From: Actinomycetota bacterium
GTDB lineage: Bacteria > Actinomycetota > Actinomycetes > Streptosporangiales > Streptosporangiaceae
Reading direction: 5' to 3'
Assembly (NCBI GenBank): GCA_027314595.1
Contig: DAHVAN010000460.1
Coordinates: forward strand, 1 to 63,700
Length of the DNA stretch: 63,700 nt
In this document: positions 8,979 to 17,730 of the stretch, piece by piece
Numbering within the stretch: the first letter of the stretch is position 1
Layout: each line of letters opens with the position of its first letter
Notes under the pieces: model-generated
What the model was told of the DNA's origin: nothing
The model's input: the letters and a program-made list of their open reading frames with translations, nothing else
The model's database searches: none
Made by a program: the position numbers and the translations under genes

Positions 8979-9663
8979 CCCGCACCGTCTTAATGAGGTC
9001 GAAGCCGAGCTTGGAGCGCAGCCGCCTGACGCACACGTCCACCACGTTCGAACCGGGGTCGAAGTCGTAGCCCCAGACGGTCGCGAGCAGCGTTTCCTTG
9101 GGCACTGACGCGCCCACATGCTCCGCGAGCTCGCGCAGCAGCAGGAACTCGAGCCGGGTCAGCGGCACCGGGCCGTGGCCGATGTCCGCCACGAGCCGGC
9201 CGACGTCGAGCGTCAAGCCGCCGGCCCTGGTCACCTCGCCGCTGGCGGGCGCGCCGTCATGCGCGCGCGCGCCCGCGGGCTGCCCGGCCTGCCCCGCAGG
9301 GCGCAGCTGGACCCTGACCCTGGCGAGCAGTTCGGCGAGGGAGAAAGGCTTGGTCAGGTAGTCCTGGGCGCCGCGCTCCAGGCAATCCACCTTGGCGGCG
9401 ACGTCGGCGACGCAGGACAGCACGATCACGGCCTGCTCCGGATGCCCCGCGAGCAGCCGCCGCAGCACCTGGTGCCCGTCGAGGTCCGGCATCACCAGAT
9501 CCAGGATGACCAGGTCGTAGCGGGCCTGGAGCGCGCGGCGCAGCCCCTCCGCCCCGCTGCCGGCGAGTTCGGTCGCGTAACCGGCGGCAGCAAGCGCCCG
9601 GCCGATGAACGAGCGGATCTTAGGCTCGTCATCGACGATCAGGATGCTTCCTGGCTGCCGCAC
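8950..9663 (-). CDS. OmpR-family response regulator
   Basis: A 237-residue two-domain regulator. The receiver (about 6-120) has the acidic pair in VDDEPKIR, the phospho-acceptor D55 in LDLVMPDLDG and the conserved lysine in LTKPFS. A linker of about 25 residues (Gly/Ala/Gln-rich) leads to a winged-helix DNA-binding domain (about 145-235) ending in VRGEGYQLVAR. It heads the minus-strand run regulator, kinase, TlpA-like protein, anchored protein, protease, and is the likely activator of that run. Confidence 0.93.
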   Translation of the reverse strand: MRQPGSILIVDDEPKIRSFIGRALAAAGYATELAGSGAEGLRRALQARYDLVILDLVMPDLDGHQVLRRLLAGHPEQAVIVLSCVADVAAKVDCLERGAQDYLTKPFSLAELLARVRVQLRPAGQAGQPAGARAHDGAPASGEVTRAGGLTLDVGRLVADIGHGPVPLTRLEFLLLRELAEHVGASVPKETLLATVWGYDFDPGSNVVDVCVRRLRSKLGFDLIKTVRGEGYQLVAR

Positions 9664-9917
9664 CGTGTCCCCACCTGCCTGTCTGTAGTCCTCTCGATGG
9701 TCTATGTGACCCCATCCGCGGTCAACCGTCGGTGCGTCTGGCCGGCTGATCTGTTACAGCACTGACACACAAACGATTGCAACATTTTGCATAGTCTATC
9801 CAGTCACCGGAGCCTGATCGTTTCGCCACTCTCCGTGAGTATGCGCGAGATTAGTGTTTGCGCTGTTGCTGCAGTGGCTGGTGACACGTGACCACCGGCG
9901 CCTGTGCCCCTGACCTT

Positions 9918-9960
9918 TGGGCAGCTTGGGCAGCTTGGGGCAGCTTGGGGCAGCTTGGGC
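9918..9960. repeat. Short tandem repeat, unit about 10-11 bases
   Basis: Four near-identical copies of GGGGCAGCTT lie head to tail. The copies differ only in the number of G residues between units, as expected for slippage. Confidence 0.8.
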
Positions 9961-10028
9961 TCGCGAGGCGGACGCCCGGGCGCGCGCTCGCGATCTGCGA
10001 GCGGCAGGGAAAGCCAGTTGCTACACGC

Positions 10029-10044
10029 ATGACAATTTTGTCAT
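10029..10044. promoter_or_regulatory. Palindrome, possible operator
   Basis: ATGACAA-TT-TTGTCAT is a perfect 7-2-7 inverted repeat, AT-rich in a GC-rich genome, about 175 bases before the cupredoxin start. It resembles a dimeric repressor site; the regulator is unknown. Confidence 0.4.
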
Positions 10045-10217
10045 TCAGAGGTTCTCATGTTGTGCGAGTGTTCATCGCGCCGTCACGATCGGGGACGTAA
10101 ATAGGCGAACCTCCTGCGAGTTCCGCATGCGGCACCTGGTCCCGCCGGGCACCGGATTCCCCGGCAGGGGATGCCAGGCCCGCCGCGTCCGGGCTCGGCA
10201 CAGTTGGGTGCAACCGT

Positions 10218-10724
10218 GTGCATCGCGCGGTGCGCAGAAACGAGAACACCCGGGTGAACATGACCATCCTGGGCTACGACGGCTGCACGCCGCTGCGCAA
10301 CCCGGCGCTGGGCCAGGTCACCGGCGTGACCGGCGCGAACGGCCTGAAGAACGTGGAGGACGTCCAGTTCTTCGACGGCAGCAAGCTCTCGGCCGTCACG
10401 CCGATCTCGACCTTCGACTCGTGGGGAAACTGCTCTGTCCAGCACACGTTCGCGATCCCCGGTCTCGGAATCAACGTGCCGGTCGCGTCGGTGACGACGT
10501 ACAAGGAGAACAGCGCGCTGTGCGGCACCTCGCCCTGCACGGCCGCCAACGCGGACGCGAACTCGCCCCACACGGTGATCACGTTCAGCTTCAAGACGCC
10601 GGCGACTGGCGGCACCTTCCACTGGCAGTGCTTCGTGCCGTGCGGCCTGGGCTACCTGGACGGCAACGGCGGTCCGATGGGCACGCCGGGTTACATGGTG
10701 GGTCAGATGGAGGTGCAGGCCTGA
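10218..10724 (+). CDS. Cupredoxin-like copper protein without export signal
   Basis: At most 168 residues if GTG 10218 is used; GTG 10254 and ATG 10260 are alternatives and the conserved region begins at about the latter ([12 protein letters not shown]). Cupredoxin features are [15 protein letters not shown] (copper-type His near 77) and a C-terminal [13 protein letters not shown] with a later GGPM/GYMVGQM. This resembles exported cupredoxins that accompany cytochrome oxidase subunit II genes. No signal peptide or membrane anchor precedes the domain in any start choice, and upstream frames do not supply one, so the 5' end may have been lost. Its stop overlaps the ATG of the CoxB-CtaB fusion by one base (TGATG). 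Confidence 0.75.
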   Translation: MHRAVRRNENTRVNMTILGYDGCTPLRNPALGQVTGVTGANGLKNVEDVQFFDGSKLSAVTPISTFDSWGNCSVQHTFAIPGLGINVPVASVTTYKENSALCGTSPCTAANADANSPHTVITFSFKTPATGGTFHWQCFVPCGLGYLDGNGGPMGTPGYMVGQMEVQA

Positions 10725-12205
10725 TGGCCGCAGAGGCATCGAGCCCTGGCGTGCCCGCAGCCGGGGCGGCAGGGTCAACTGGCGGGCGGCGCGACGGGCT
10801 GTGGCTGCTCATCATCTGGATTGTGCTGAGCGTCATCGCCTGCCTGCTGGTGGCGCTGGTCTGGGGACCGCACATGCCGCCGGGCAGGCAGTCGAGTTCG
10901 GCGGCCAGCCAGCAGTTCGACATCACGGTGCTCGGGGTGATCGCCACGCCGGTCATCATCGGCGTGCTGCTTTACTTCGGCTGGGCGTTGGCGTTCTGGC
11001 GGCAGAAGCCCGGTGACGAGACCGACGCGGCGCCGATCCACGGCAACACCAGGATCCAGGCGACCTGGATCACAGTGACCTCCGCGATCGTCCTCTCGCT
11101 CGCGGTGTTCGGCACCTACGAGCTGATCGCCCCCGCTGGCGCGGGCGCCGGCGAGGGCCCGCAGCCGATCTGGAAGCCGGCCGGGACCGTGGCGCAGGCC
11201 TCGTTCGACTGCGGGTCGGCGACCGCGGCGCCCACGTGGAAGCCAGGCACGAGCAACATCCTCCAGGTGCAGGTCATCGGCCAGCAGTGGGCGTGGACGT
11301 ACCGGTATCCGCAGTTCGGCTGCTTCGAGACGACCCACCTGGAGCTCCCGGTCGGCGAGCCGGTGCAGTTCAACGTCACATCGCTCGACGTCATCCACAG
11401 CTTCTGGGCCTACCAGCTCGGTGTGAAGGCCGACGCCAACCCGGGCGTGAACAACGTCGCCTACACCACGCCGCAGCACACGGGCCAGTTCGTCGTGCGC
11501 TGCGACGAGCTATGCGGCATCTGGCACGGCGCCATGTACGACTACGGCAAGGTCGTCTCCGACTCGGCCTTCATGAGCTGGGCACAGTCGACCCAGGTCT
11601 CGCTCGCATCGTTGACGAAGCTGCTGCCGCCGTACGCGCTCACGTACGACCCGACCGTGCTCAGCAGCCTCGGCAAGGTGGCACAGCAACTGCGCAGCCC
11701 GTCGAACATCGTGATCGGCGGCGCGGCCGGCTGCTTCCCCGTGCTCGTCGGCTGGGCGGCGGTCAAGGGCACGGTGGTGATCCCCGCGATAGTCCTGTTC
11801 GCGGTGATCTTCCTGTGGACCCCGCCGCACTTCTGGGCGCTGGCGATGAAGTTCCGCAAGGACTACGCGGCCGCCAACGTGCCCATGCTGCCCGTGGTGG
11901 CCCCCCCGGCCGAGGTGACCCGCAAGATCGTCTGGTACTCCTACGCGATGGTCGCCGCCACCCTGGCCCTGGCCCCGTACGCGGGCTGGATCTACTGCAT
12001 GGCCGCGCTCGGCCTCGGCGGCTGGTTCCTGGTCGAGGCGCACCGCCTGCACGACCGGGTCCGCGCCGGCGTGGCGCCGGCCGGCGGCCGCCGGGCGCAC
12101 CCGCGCCCGGCCCCCATGCGGCTGTTCCACCTGTCGATCGCGTACCTGACGCTGCTGTTCGTCGCGGTCGCGGTAACCGCGCTGCTCCCCTGGGGCCGCT
12201 GGTAA
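10724..12205 (+). CDS. Cytochrome c oxidase subunit II fused to C-terminal half of heme O synthase
   Basis: The 493-residue protein starts at ATG 10724. Residues 1-310 are CoxB/CtaC: two membrane segments (about 22-45 and 60-83), then a cupredoxin domain with a complete CuA site (H225; C260, C264, H268, M271 in [13 protein letters not shown]). From about residue 326 ([13 protein letters not shown]) to the end it is the second half of CtaB, protoheme IX farnesyltransferase: [20 protein letters not shown] and about four further membrane segments. The first half of CtaB, which carries the Asp-rich prenyl-diphosphate motif, is absent, as are coxA and coxC genes. This is best explained by an in-frame deletion joining the two ends of a cytochrome oxidase operon. 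CuA binding may persist; heme O synthesis by this chain is very unlikely. Confidence 0.88.
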   Translation: MAAEASSPGVPAAGAAGSTGGRRDGLWLLIIWIVLSVIACLLVALVWGPHMPPGRQSSSAASQQFDITVLGVIATPVIIGVLLYFGWALAFWRQKPGDETDAAPIHGNTRIQATWITVTSAIVLSLAVFGTYELIAPAGAGAGEGPQPIWKPAGTVAQASFDCGSATAAPTWKPGTSNILQVQVIGQQWAWTYRYPQFGCFETTHLELPVGEPVQFNVTSLDVIHSFWAYQLGVKADANPGVNNVAYTTPQHTGQFVVRCDELCGIWHGAMYDYGKVVSDSAFMSWAQSTQVSLASLTKLLPPYALTYDPTVLSSLGKVAQQLRSPSNIVIGGAAGCFPVLVGWAAVKGTVVIPAIVLFAVIFLWTPPHFWALAMKFRKDYAAANVPMLPVVAPPAEVTRKIVWYSYAMVAATLALAPYAGWIYCMAALGLGGWFLVEAHRLHDRVRAGVAPAGGRRAHPRPAPMRLFHLSIAYLTLLFVAVAVTALLPWGRW

Positions 12206-12245
12206 GCAACAGCGGCCCGCTGGCTCTGGCGCTGAACGCGCTCGG

Positions 12246-13814
12246 TCAGCCCGCGGTGGCGGCAAGCGGAAGGCGGACCACCGCGCGCAGGCCCGGCCTG
12301 GAGCCGGCCTCGGCAGGCTCGACGCGCGCGCTGCCGCCGTAGGCCTGAGCGGTCGCGCGGACGATCGCCAGGCCCAGCCCAGCCCCGCCGTCCTCGTCGC
12401 CGTCCCGGCTGCGCGCGGCGTCCAGGCGCGCGAACCGGTCGAACGCACGCTCGGCATCGGCCGCGGGAATCCCCGGCCCGTCATCGGTCACGGCCAGCAC
12501 GGCCCACTCGCCCTCGCGGCCGACGGTGACGGTCACCCGCGACGTGGCATACCGGACGGCGTTGTCGACAAGGTTGACCACGAGCCGGTCGAGCCGGTCC
12601 CGGTCCCCGGCCACGAGGCACGACCTCGCCGGATCCGGCGGGCAGGCGCCACCCCCGCTGGCGCCGTCACTGGCCCCGTCAGCCGCCGGGCCCCGCGCCC
12701 CGTCCCGCTCGCCGGCCGCGGTCGCCTCCGGAGCGTGGCCAGTCGCGACGACCGGCACCCTGGCGGCCGCGTACCGGTCCGCGACGGCGGGGGCCAGGTC
12801 GGCCAGGTCGACCAGGTCGACCACGGCGCCGCCGCGCGCGGCCCGGCCGCCGTGCGGCGAGCTGACCTGCTCGTCCAGGCGGGCCAGCAGCAGCAGGTCC
12901 TCGGCGAGGCGGGCGAGCCGCAGCGTGTCGGCGCGCACGTCGCGCGCGGTCTCGAGCCAGTCCTGACCAGCCGGGTGGTCGAGGGCCACCTCGAGCTGGG
13001 CGCGGATCGACGCGATGGGGCTGCGCAGCTCGTGGGCGGTGTCGGACACCAGGGCCCGCTGCCGCTGCTGCGCCGCGGCGAGCCTGGACAGCATGTCGTT
13101 GAGGGTCAGCGCCAGCGAGCGCACCTCGTCGCGCGCCTCGGGCACCGGGAGGTCGCGCGGCACCGCTGTGTCGGTCACCTGTGCGGCGCCGCGGCGCAGC
13201 AGCGCGATCGGCCGCAGCGTGGACCCGACCGCCAGCCAGATCGCCCCCGTGAACAAGATGAACAGCAGAGGCGTGCCGAAGATCAGCGCCTTCGCGACCA
13301 CGGCCAGGCTGTCCCCGGCGGAACTGTAGGGGACCGCGGCGATCACCAGGGAGCCGCCGTCGGCGGCGACCGCGGTGACCCGCAGCACCGACGGCATCCC
13401 GAACGGCGGCCCGTAGAGCGTGACCGCCTGCCCGCCCCGAGCGCTGGCGGCGGCCTGCCCCGGGCTCAGCAGCGGCACCAGCCGGTCGGCGCCCGGCGAC
13501 ACGTCGGTGATCCGGCCCGCCGAGTCGAGCACCTGGATGGTGATGGTTCCCGCTGCGACGGGCACCGGGTCCGGCAGCCTGTTCGCGTCGATCAGCGCCG
13601 CTACCTCGGTGGCGCCCTGCCGCGCGGAGTCGTCGACGGAGCGGGTGAGCGCGATCCGCAGCGTGTTGAACAGCAGCAGGTCGGCCGCCGCGATCGCGAC
13701 AAGCAGCCCCAGGGCGGCGGTGAGCGTCACCCGCGCCCGCAGCCCGCGCCGCCGCCACCAGCGGACAACCGCCGGAGCCTGGCGGGCCGGCGCGGGCCAG
13801 GGCGGCTCAGCCAC
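12246..13814 (-). CDS. Sensor histidine kinase with HAMP domain
   Basis: I place the start at GTG 13814 (522 residues), overlapping the regulator's stop by 8 bases; the frame continues upstream only as an overlap. Two membrane segments (about 25-50 and 150-172) flank an extracytoplasmic sensor of about 100 residues. Then come HAMP (about 172-225), the dimerisation domain with H261 in TAHELRSPIASI, and an ATPase domain with N box NLVDNAVRY, DDGPGIPA and GGAGLGLAIV. A Gly/Ala/Asp-rich insertion of about 50 residues lies between the two catalytic parts. It pairs with the regulator at 13807-14487. Confidence 0.92.
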   Translation of the reverse strand: MAEPPWPAPARQAPAVVRWWRRRGLRARVTLTAALGLLVAIAAADLLLFNTLRIALTRSVDDSARQGATEVAALIDANRLPDPVPVAAGTITIQVLDSAGRITDVSPGADRLVPLLSPGQAAASARGGQAVTLYGPPFGMPSVLRVTAVAADGGSLVIAAVPYSSAGDSLAVVAKALIFGTPLLFILFTGAIWLAVGSTLRPIALLRRGAAQVTDTAVPRDLPVPEARDEVRSLALTLNDMLSRLAAAQQRQRALVSDTAHELRSPIASIRAQLEVALDHPAGQDWLETARDVRADTLRLARLAEDLLLLARLDEQVSSPHGGRAARGGAVVDLVDLADLAPAVADRYAAARVPVVATGHAPEATAAGERDGARGPAADGASDGASGGGACPPDPARSCLVAGDRDRLDRLVVNLVDNAVRYATSRVTVTVGREGEWAVLAVTDDGPGIPAADAERAFDRFARLDAARSRDGDEDGGAGLGLAIVRATAQAYGGSARVEPAEAGSRPGLRAVVRLPLAATAG

Positions 13815-14487
13815 CGTCGGCCGCCAGCAGGTACCCGGCGCCGCGGACGGTCCGCAGCGCGTGCCGCCCGAACGGCGCGTCGATCTTGCGCCGCAGGTAT
13901 CCCGCGTACACCTCGACCACGTTGAGGTCGGCGATCTCGTCCGTCGCCTCCCACACGTGCGACAGCAGTTCCGCCTTGGGCACGACCTCGCCCGCCCGCC
14001 GCAGCAGGTACTCAAGCAGCGCGAACTCGCGCGCGGTCAGCGAGATGACGGCGGAACCGCGCCGGACGACGCGCGCGGCCGGATCGAGCGACAGGTCGCC
14101 GGCCCGCAGCACGGCCGGGCGCGGGACGGCGCCGCGGCGCAGCAGCGCGCGCAGCCGGGCCGCGAGAACCACGTAGGAGAACGGCTTGGTGAGGTAGTCG
14201 TCGGCGCCGAGGTCGAGCCCGTCGGCCTGGTCGTATTCTCCGTCCTTGGCGGAAAGGATCAGCACGGGCACCCAGTTCCGCTCCGCCCGCAGCCGCTCGC
14301 AGATCTTGTAGCCGGACAGGCCCGGCAGCATGATGTCGAGGACCACGCTGTCGTAGCCGCCCTCGCGGGCAAGGTACAGCCCGGTGGGTCCGTCGTGCGC
14401 GAGGTCGACGACGAACCCCTCGGCCTCCAGGCCGCGCTTGACCGCGGCGGCCAGCCGCCGCTCGTCCTCTACGACAAGCACGCGCAC
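13807..14487 (-). CDS. OmpR-family response regulator
   Basis: A 226-residue regulator if it starts at GTG 14487 (VRVLVVEDERRL), the normal family start; an upstream start at 14559 would add 24 residues without family similarity. The receiver has the acidic pair in VEDE, phospho-acceptor D51 in LDIMLPG and the lysine in LTKPFS; the winged-helix domain occupies about 125-222 and ends in RGAGYLLAAD. It diverges from the LolA-like/ABC gene set at 14665 across about 180 bases, so those genes are likely regulated by it. Confidence 0.92.
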   Translation of the reverse strand: MRVLVVEDERRLAAAVKRGLEAEGFVVDLAHDGPTGLYLAREGGYDSVVLDIMLPGLSGYKICERLRAERNWVPVLILSAKDGEYDQADGLDLGADDYLTKPFSYVVLAARLRALLRRGAVPRPAVLRAGDLSLDPAARVVRRGSAVISLTAREFALLEYLLRRAGEVVPKAELLSHVWEATDEIADLNVVEVYAGYLRRKIDAPFGRHALRTVRGAGYLLAADGG

Positions 14488-14664
14488 GGGTACAGTGTCG
14501 CGTAAGCGCGGGCATGCGCCGGCCACGCTCTCAGGTTCCTCACAGCCGGCGTCGGGCACAGTGTTCCTTACAGGGCCGCAGGGCCGCGACGGCCGCAGGG
14601 CCGCAACGGCCGGCGGCAGCCCGGCAAGGGCAGCACAGGCGAGGCTGACAGGGGCGAGGAACGG

Positions 14665-15855
14665 GTGAGGAGCATGCGGGTAAAACTGTCAAGGCGGGGC
14701 CGGTGGATGGTGCCTGTCATGGCCGTGGCGGTCGTCGGCGGTGTCATCGCGGGCTTGCAGATGCCGGCCGCGCAAGCCGCGCCGGCGCTGCCGGCGAAAA
14801 CCCCGGCGGAGCTGCTCGCGCAGGTCGACTCGACCGCGAAGCTGCCGCCGCTGACCGGCACCGTGGTGGAGACCACCTCGCTCGGGCTGCCGCAGCTGCC
14901 CAGGATGGCCGGCCCGACGTCGGTGTCTTCGCTGCTCACCGGGTCGCACACGCTGAAGGTGTACTACCAGAACCCGCGGCACTACCGGCTCGCCGTGCCG
15001 CAGAGCCTCACCGAGACCGACGTGATCAGGGACGGGAACACGCTCTGGGTCTGGAACAGCACCCGGAACGCCGTCACCGAGTACACCTGGCCCAAGGGCG
15101 CCCTGAGCAAGCCGGCCGGCCGCGTCAGGGCCCAGCTGCCGGCGATGCCGGTGCTCACCCCGCAGCAGGCCGCCGGCCAGCTGCTCACGGCCGTCGGCAA
15201 GACGACCGCGGTCCGCGTGCAGTCCAACGTGTGGGTCACCGGCGAGGCCGCCTACCAGCTGGTCCTCGCGCCGAAGGACCCGCGGTCGCTGGTCGGCAAG
15301 GTGGTGATCGCGATCGACGCCAAGTACGGGGTGCCGCTGCGGGTGCAGGTGTTCGCCAGGCACGCGGACGCCCCGGCCTTCCAGGTGGGCTACACCCAGA
15401 TCTCGTTCGTGACGCCGGCCCCGGCGAACTTGCAGTTCACGCCGCCGCCCGGCGCCACGCGCACGACGCACAGCCTGCGCGCCGGCGGCCAGGGCAGCCA
15501 GCAGGGCACTGGCGCTGGCCCGTCCTCAGGCCCCGGGTTCGCCGGCTACGGCTCCGGCTGGCTGGCCGTGGCGGAGTTCCCGCAGTCGGCGCTCGGCCAG
15601 GCCCTGGGCGGACCCGGCGCCGGCAGCAGCGGCCAGCCGGTCCCGGGCACCCAGCCGGGCATGGGCGCGATCAGCGGTGAGAGCGCGGCCGTCCTGCACG
15701 CGATGCTCGCGGCGGCCAAGCCGGTACACGGCTCCTGGGGCAACGGCACGCTGCTGACCACCAGCCTGATGTCGATGCTGATCACGAACGGCGACATCTA
15801 CGTCGGCGCGGTCCAGCCGAGCGTCCTGTACGCCGCGGTCGGGCACACGCACTGA
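14665..15855 (+). CDS. Secreted LolA-like / outer-membrane-lipoprotein-carrier-fold protein
   Basis: A 396-residue exported protein. The N-terminus has Arg/Lys residues, a hydrophobic stretch (about 15-31, VPVMAVAVVGGVIAG) and an AQAA-like cleavage site near residue 38. The next 230 residues have the pattern of the LolA/LppX superfamily: a lipoprotein-carrier type half barrel with LKVYYQNPRHYRLAV, IRDGNTLWVWN and YGVPLRVQVFA. A Gly/Ser/Gln-rich linker (about 275-340) is followed by a small C-terminal helix region. ATG at 14674 is an alternative start. It is coupled by a one-base overlap to the ABC ATPase, suggesting that it works with that transporter on a lipid or lipoprotein substrate, or senses envelope state. 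Confidence 0.75.
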   Translation: MRSMRVKLSRRGRWMVPVMAVAVVGGVIAGLQMPAAQAAPALPAKTPAELLAQVDSTAKLPPLTGTVVETTSLGLPQLPRMAGPTSVSSLLTGSHTLKVYYQNPRHYRLAVPQSLTETDVIRDGNTLWVWNSTRNAVTEYTWPKGALSKPAGRVRAQLPAMPVLTPQQAAGQLLTAVGKTTAVRVQSNVWVTGEAAYQLVLAPKDPRSLVGKVVIAIDAKYGVPLRVQVFARHADAPAFQVGYTQISFVTPAPANLQFTPPPGATRTTHSLRAGGQGSQQGTGAGPSSGPGFAGYGSGWLAVAEFPQSALGQALGGPGAGSSGQPVPGTQPGMGAISGESAAVLHAMLAAAKPVHGSWGNGTLLTTSLMSMLITNGDIYVGAVQPSVLYAAVGHTH

Positions 15856-16820
15856 TGACGACAGCTCCTGAACTGGCGATCAAGACCAGCGCGCTGACCA
15901 AGCGGTTCCGCGGCGGCCAGCTGGCCGTGGACCACGTCGACCTGGCGGTGCCCCAGGGGTCGGTCTACGGCTTCCTCGGCCCGAACGGCTCTGGCAAGAC
16001 CACCACGATCCGCATGCTGCTCGGCCTGGCCTACCCGACGAGCGGTTCCGCGGAGCTGCTCGCGGTCCCGATGCCAGAGGCGGCCGTCGCGGTGCTGTCC
16101 AGGGTCGGCTCGCTGGTCGAGGGCCCGGCGTTCTACCCGTACCTGACCGGCTGGGACAACCTGGCCAGGTACGACGCCGCGGACCGTACCGCGTCGCAGC
16201 GGACCTCGAGGGCGCGGATCGGCGCGGCCCTTGAGCGGGTCGGGCTGACCGCGGCGGCGAAGAAGAAGTACCGCAACTACTCCCTCGGGATGAAGCAGCG
16301 CCTGGCGATCGCCTCCGGCCTGCTCCGTCCCAGGGACCTGATCATCCTTGACGAGCCGACGAACGGGCTCGACCCGCAGGGCACCCGCGAGGTCCGCGCG
16401 CTCGTCAGGCAGATCGCCGCCGACGGAATCACCGTGTTCGTGTCGTCGCACCTGCTCGCGGAGGTCGAGCAGGTCTGCACGCACGTCGGGGTGATGCGCA
16501 CGGGCAAGCTGGTCTTCCAGGGGTCGCTGCCGGAACTGCGCCGCACGGGCGCCGCCCGCATCACGGTGCGCACGCCCGACGTGTCCGCGGCGGCCGAAGT
16601 GTTCGACAAGCTCGGCCTGGCCGCGCCAGGCCCGGCGCCGGCCGGCCCGCGCCAGCAGGAAGGGGACGACGTCATCACGGCCGAGCTCGGCGACACCGCG
16701 CCCGAGCAAATCTGCGCCGAACTGGTGCACGCCGGCGTCGCGGTCCGCGGCCTGGCCGTCGAGTCTCCGAGCCTGGAGGACTTGTTCGTGGGCCTGACGG
16801 GAGAAGGCTTCGATGTCTAG
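15855..16820 (+). CDS. ABC transporter ATP-binding protein
   Basis: A 321-residue ATPase of the DRA/CcmA-like subfamily. Walker A is GPNGSGKTT (42-50), the signature YSLGMKQRLAIA lies near 141-152, and Walker B with the catalytic Glu is LIILDEPTNGLDPQG (about 161-175). The H-loop is in VFVSSHLLAEVEQVC. A C-terminal extension of about 90 residues is normal for this group. The start overlaps the stop of the LolA-like gene by one base and the end overlaps the permease start by 8 bases, so the three genes form one translationally coupled unit. Confidence 0.95.
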   Translation: MTTAPELAIKTSALTKRFRGGQLAVDHVDLAVPQGSVYGFLGPNGSGKTTTIRMLLGLAYPTSGSAELLAVPMPEAAVAVLSRVGSLVEGPAFYPYLTGWDNLARYDAADRTASQRTSRARIGAALERVGLTAAAKKKYRNYSLGMKQRLAIASGLLRPRDLIILDEPTNGLDPQGTREVRALVRQIAADGITVFVSSHLLAEVEQVCTHVGVMRTGKLVFQGSLPELRRTGAARITVRTPDVSAAAEVFDKLGLAAPGPAPAGPRQQEGDDVITAELGDTAPEQICAELVHAGVAVRGLAVESPSLEDLFVGLTGEGFDV

Positions 16821-17730
16821 CACCGATCTGCTCCCTGGGGCCGGCCCCGCCCCCCGGTCGCAGGGACTAGCCGTCCCCCCGATGCCCCATGGCCGGGGAA
16901 ATCTGAGATTTTTCCGGAACGAGCTGAGGCTCCTGTTCTTCCGGCGACGTAATCAGCTGTTGCTGCTGGTCGTCGCGCTGTTCCCGCTCCTTATCGGGAT
17001 AGGGCTCAAGGTGTCGGCGCCGCAGGGCGGCGGCGGGGGTCGCGGTCCCGGCGCTTCCGCGGGGGCGTTCTTCAACCAGCTAGCCGGCAACGGCGTGTTC
17101 CTCACGTTCATCGCGCTGACGCTGCTGCTGATCCTCGTGCTCCCGGTCGCCGTGGCGATCGTCGCCGGCGACTCCGTCGCCGGCGAGGCCGGCTACGGCA
17201 CGCTGCGCTACCTGCTCGCGGTGCCGGCCGGGCGGACCCGGGTGCTGATCGTGAAGTACCTGGCGATCGTGGCGTTCGCGTGCGCTGCGACGTTCATCGT
17301 GTCGGTGGTCGCGCTGCTGGCCGGCGTCGCGCTGTTCCCGGTCGGCCCGGTGACGCTGCTGTCAGGCACGACGGTCTCGCTGACCGCGGGCCTGGTGCGG
17401 GTGCTGCTCGTGACGCTGTACCTGTGCGCCGCGATGGCCGCGGTCGGCGCGATCGGCCTCGCGATCTCCACGTTCACCGAGCACGCCATCGGCGCCATCG
17501 CCGCCATCATGATGCTCGTCGTGGCCAGCGAGGTAGTGGATCAGATACCCCAGTTCGCGCCGGCCGGGCCGTACCTGCCGACGCACTGGTGGGACATGTT
17601 CGACTCGCTGCTGCGCACGCCGGTGGACACCCCGACGCTGGAGCACGGGCTGTTGTCTTTCGGGGTGTACGCGGTGCTGTTCTTGCTGATCGCCTGGGCC
17701 AGGTTCACCTCGGCCGACGTCACCAGCTGA
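16813..17730 (+). CDS. ABC-2 type transporter permease
   Basis: A 305-residue membrane protein with six hydrophobic segments (about 47-70, 97-125, 155-180, 190-225, 228-250, 277-298) and the ABC-2 pattern AGEAGYGTLRYLLAVPAGR, which couples to the ATPase. It is the partner of the gene at 15855. The substrate is unknown. The 3' end overlaps the 3' end of the convergent acyl-CoA synthetase gene by 11 bases. Confidence 0.9.
   Translation: MSSTDLLPGAGPAPRSQGLAVPPMPHGRGNLRFFRNELRLLFFRRRNQLLLLVVALFPLLIGIGLKVSAPQGGGGGRGPGASAGAFFNQLAGNGVFLTFIALTLLLILVLPVAVAIVAGDSVAGEAGYGTLRYLLAVPAGRTRVLIVKYLAIVAFACAATFIVSVVALLAGVALFPVGPVTLLSGTTVSLTAGLVRVLLVTLYLCAAMAAVGAIGLAISTFTEHAIGAIAAIMMLVVASEVVDQIPQFAPAGPYLPTHWWDMFDSLLRTPVDTPTLEHGLLSFGVYAVLFLLIAWARFTSADVTS

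Larger units (their letters stand above)
9664..10217. other. Long intergenic region with repeats and a palindrome, no convincing gene
   Basis: About 550 bases upstream of both the response regulator (leftward) and the cupredoxin gene (rightward). The part at 9755-9860 is clearly AT-richer and contains TTGCAACATTTTGCATAG near 9776, a reasonable promoter region. GGGCAGCTT is repeated four times at 9918-9960, and a palindrome lies at 10029-10044. Several short frames cross it, but none has family features or normal codon use. Confidence 0.5.

Noticed and set aside
9917..10723. Upstream extension of the CoxB-CtaB frame by 269 residues
   Set aside because: The extension crosses a tandem repeat and the cupredoxin gene in another frame and has no homology-like pattern; ATG 10724 overlaps the cupredoxin stop as a coupled start.
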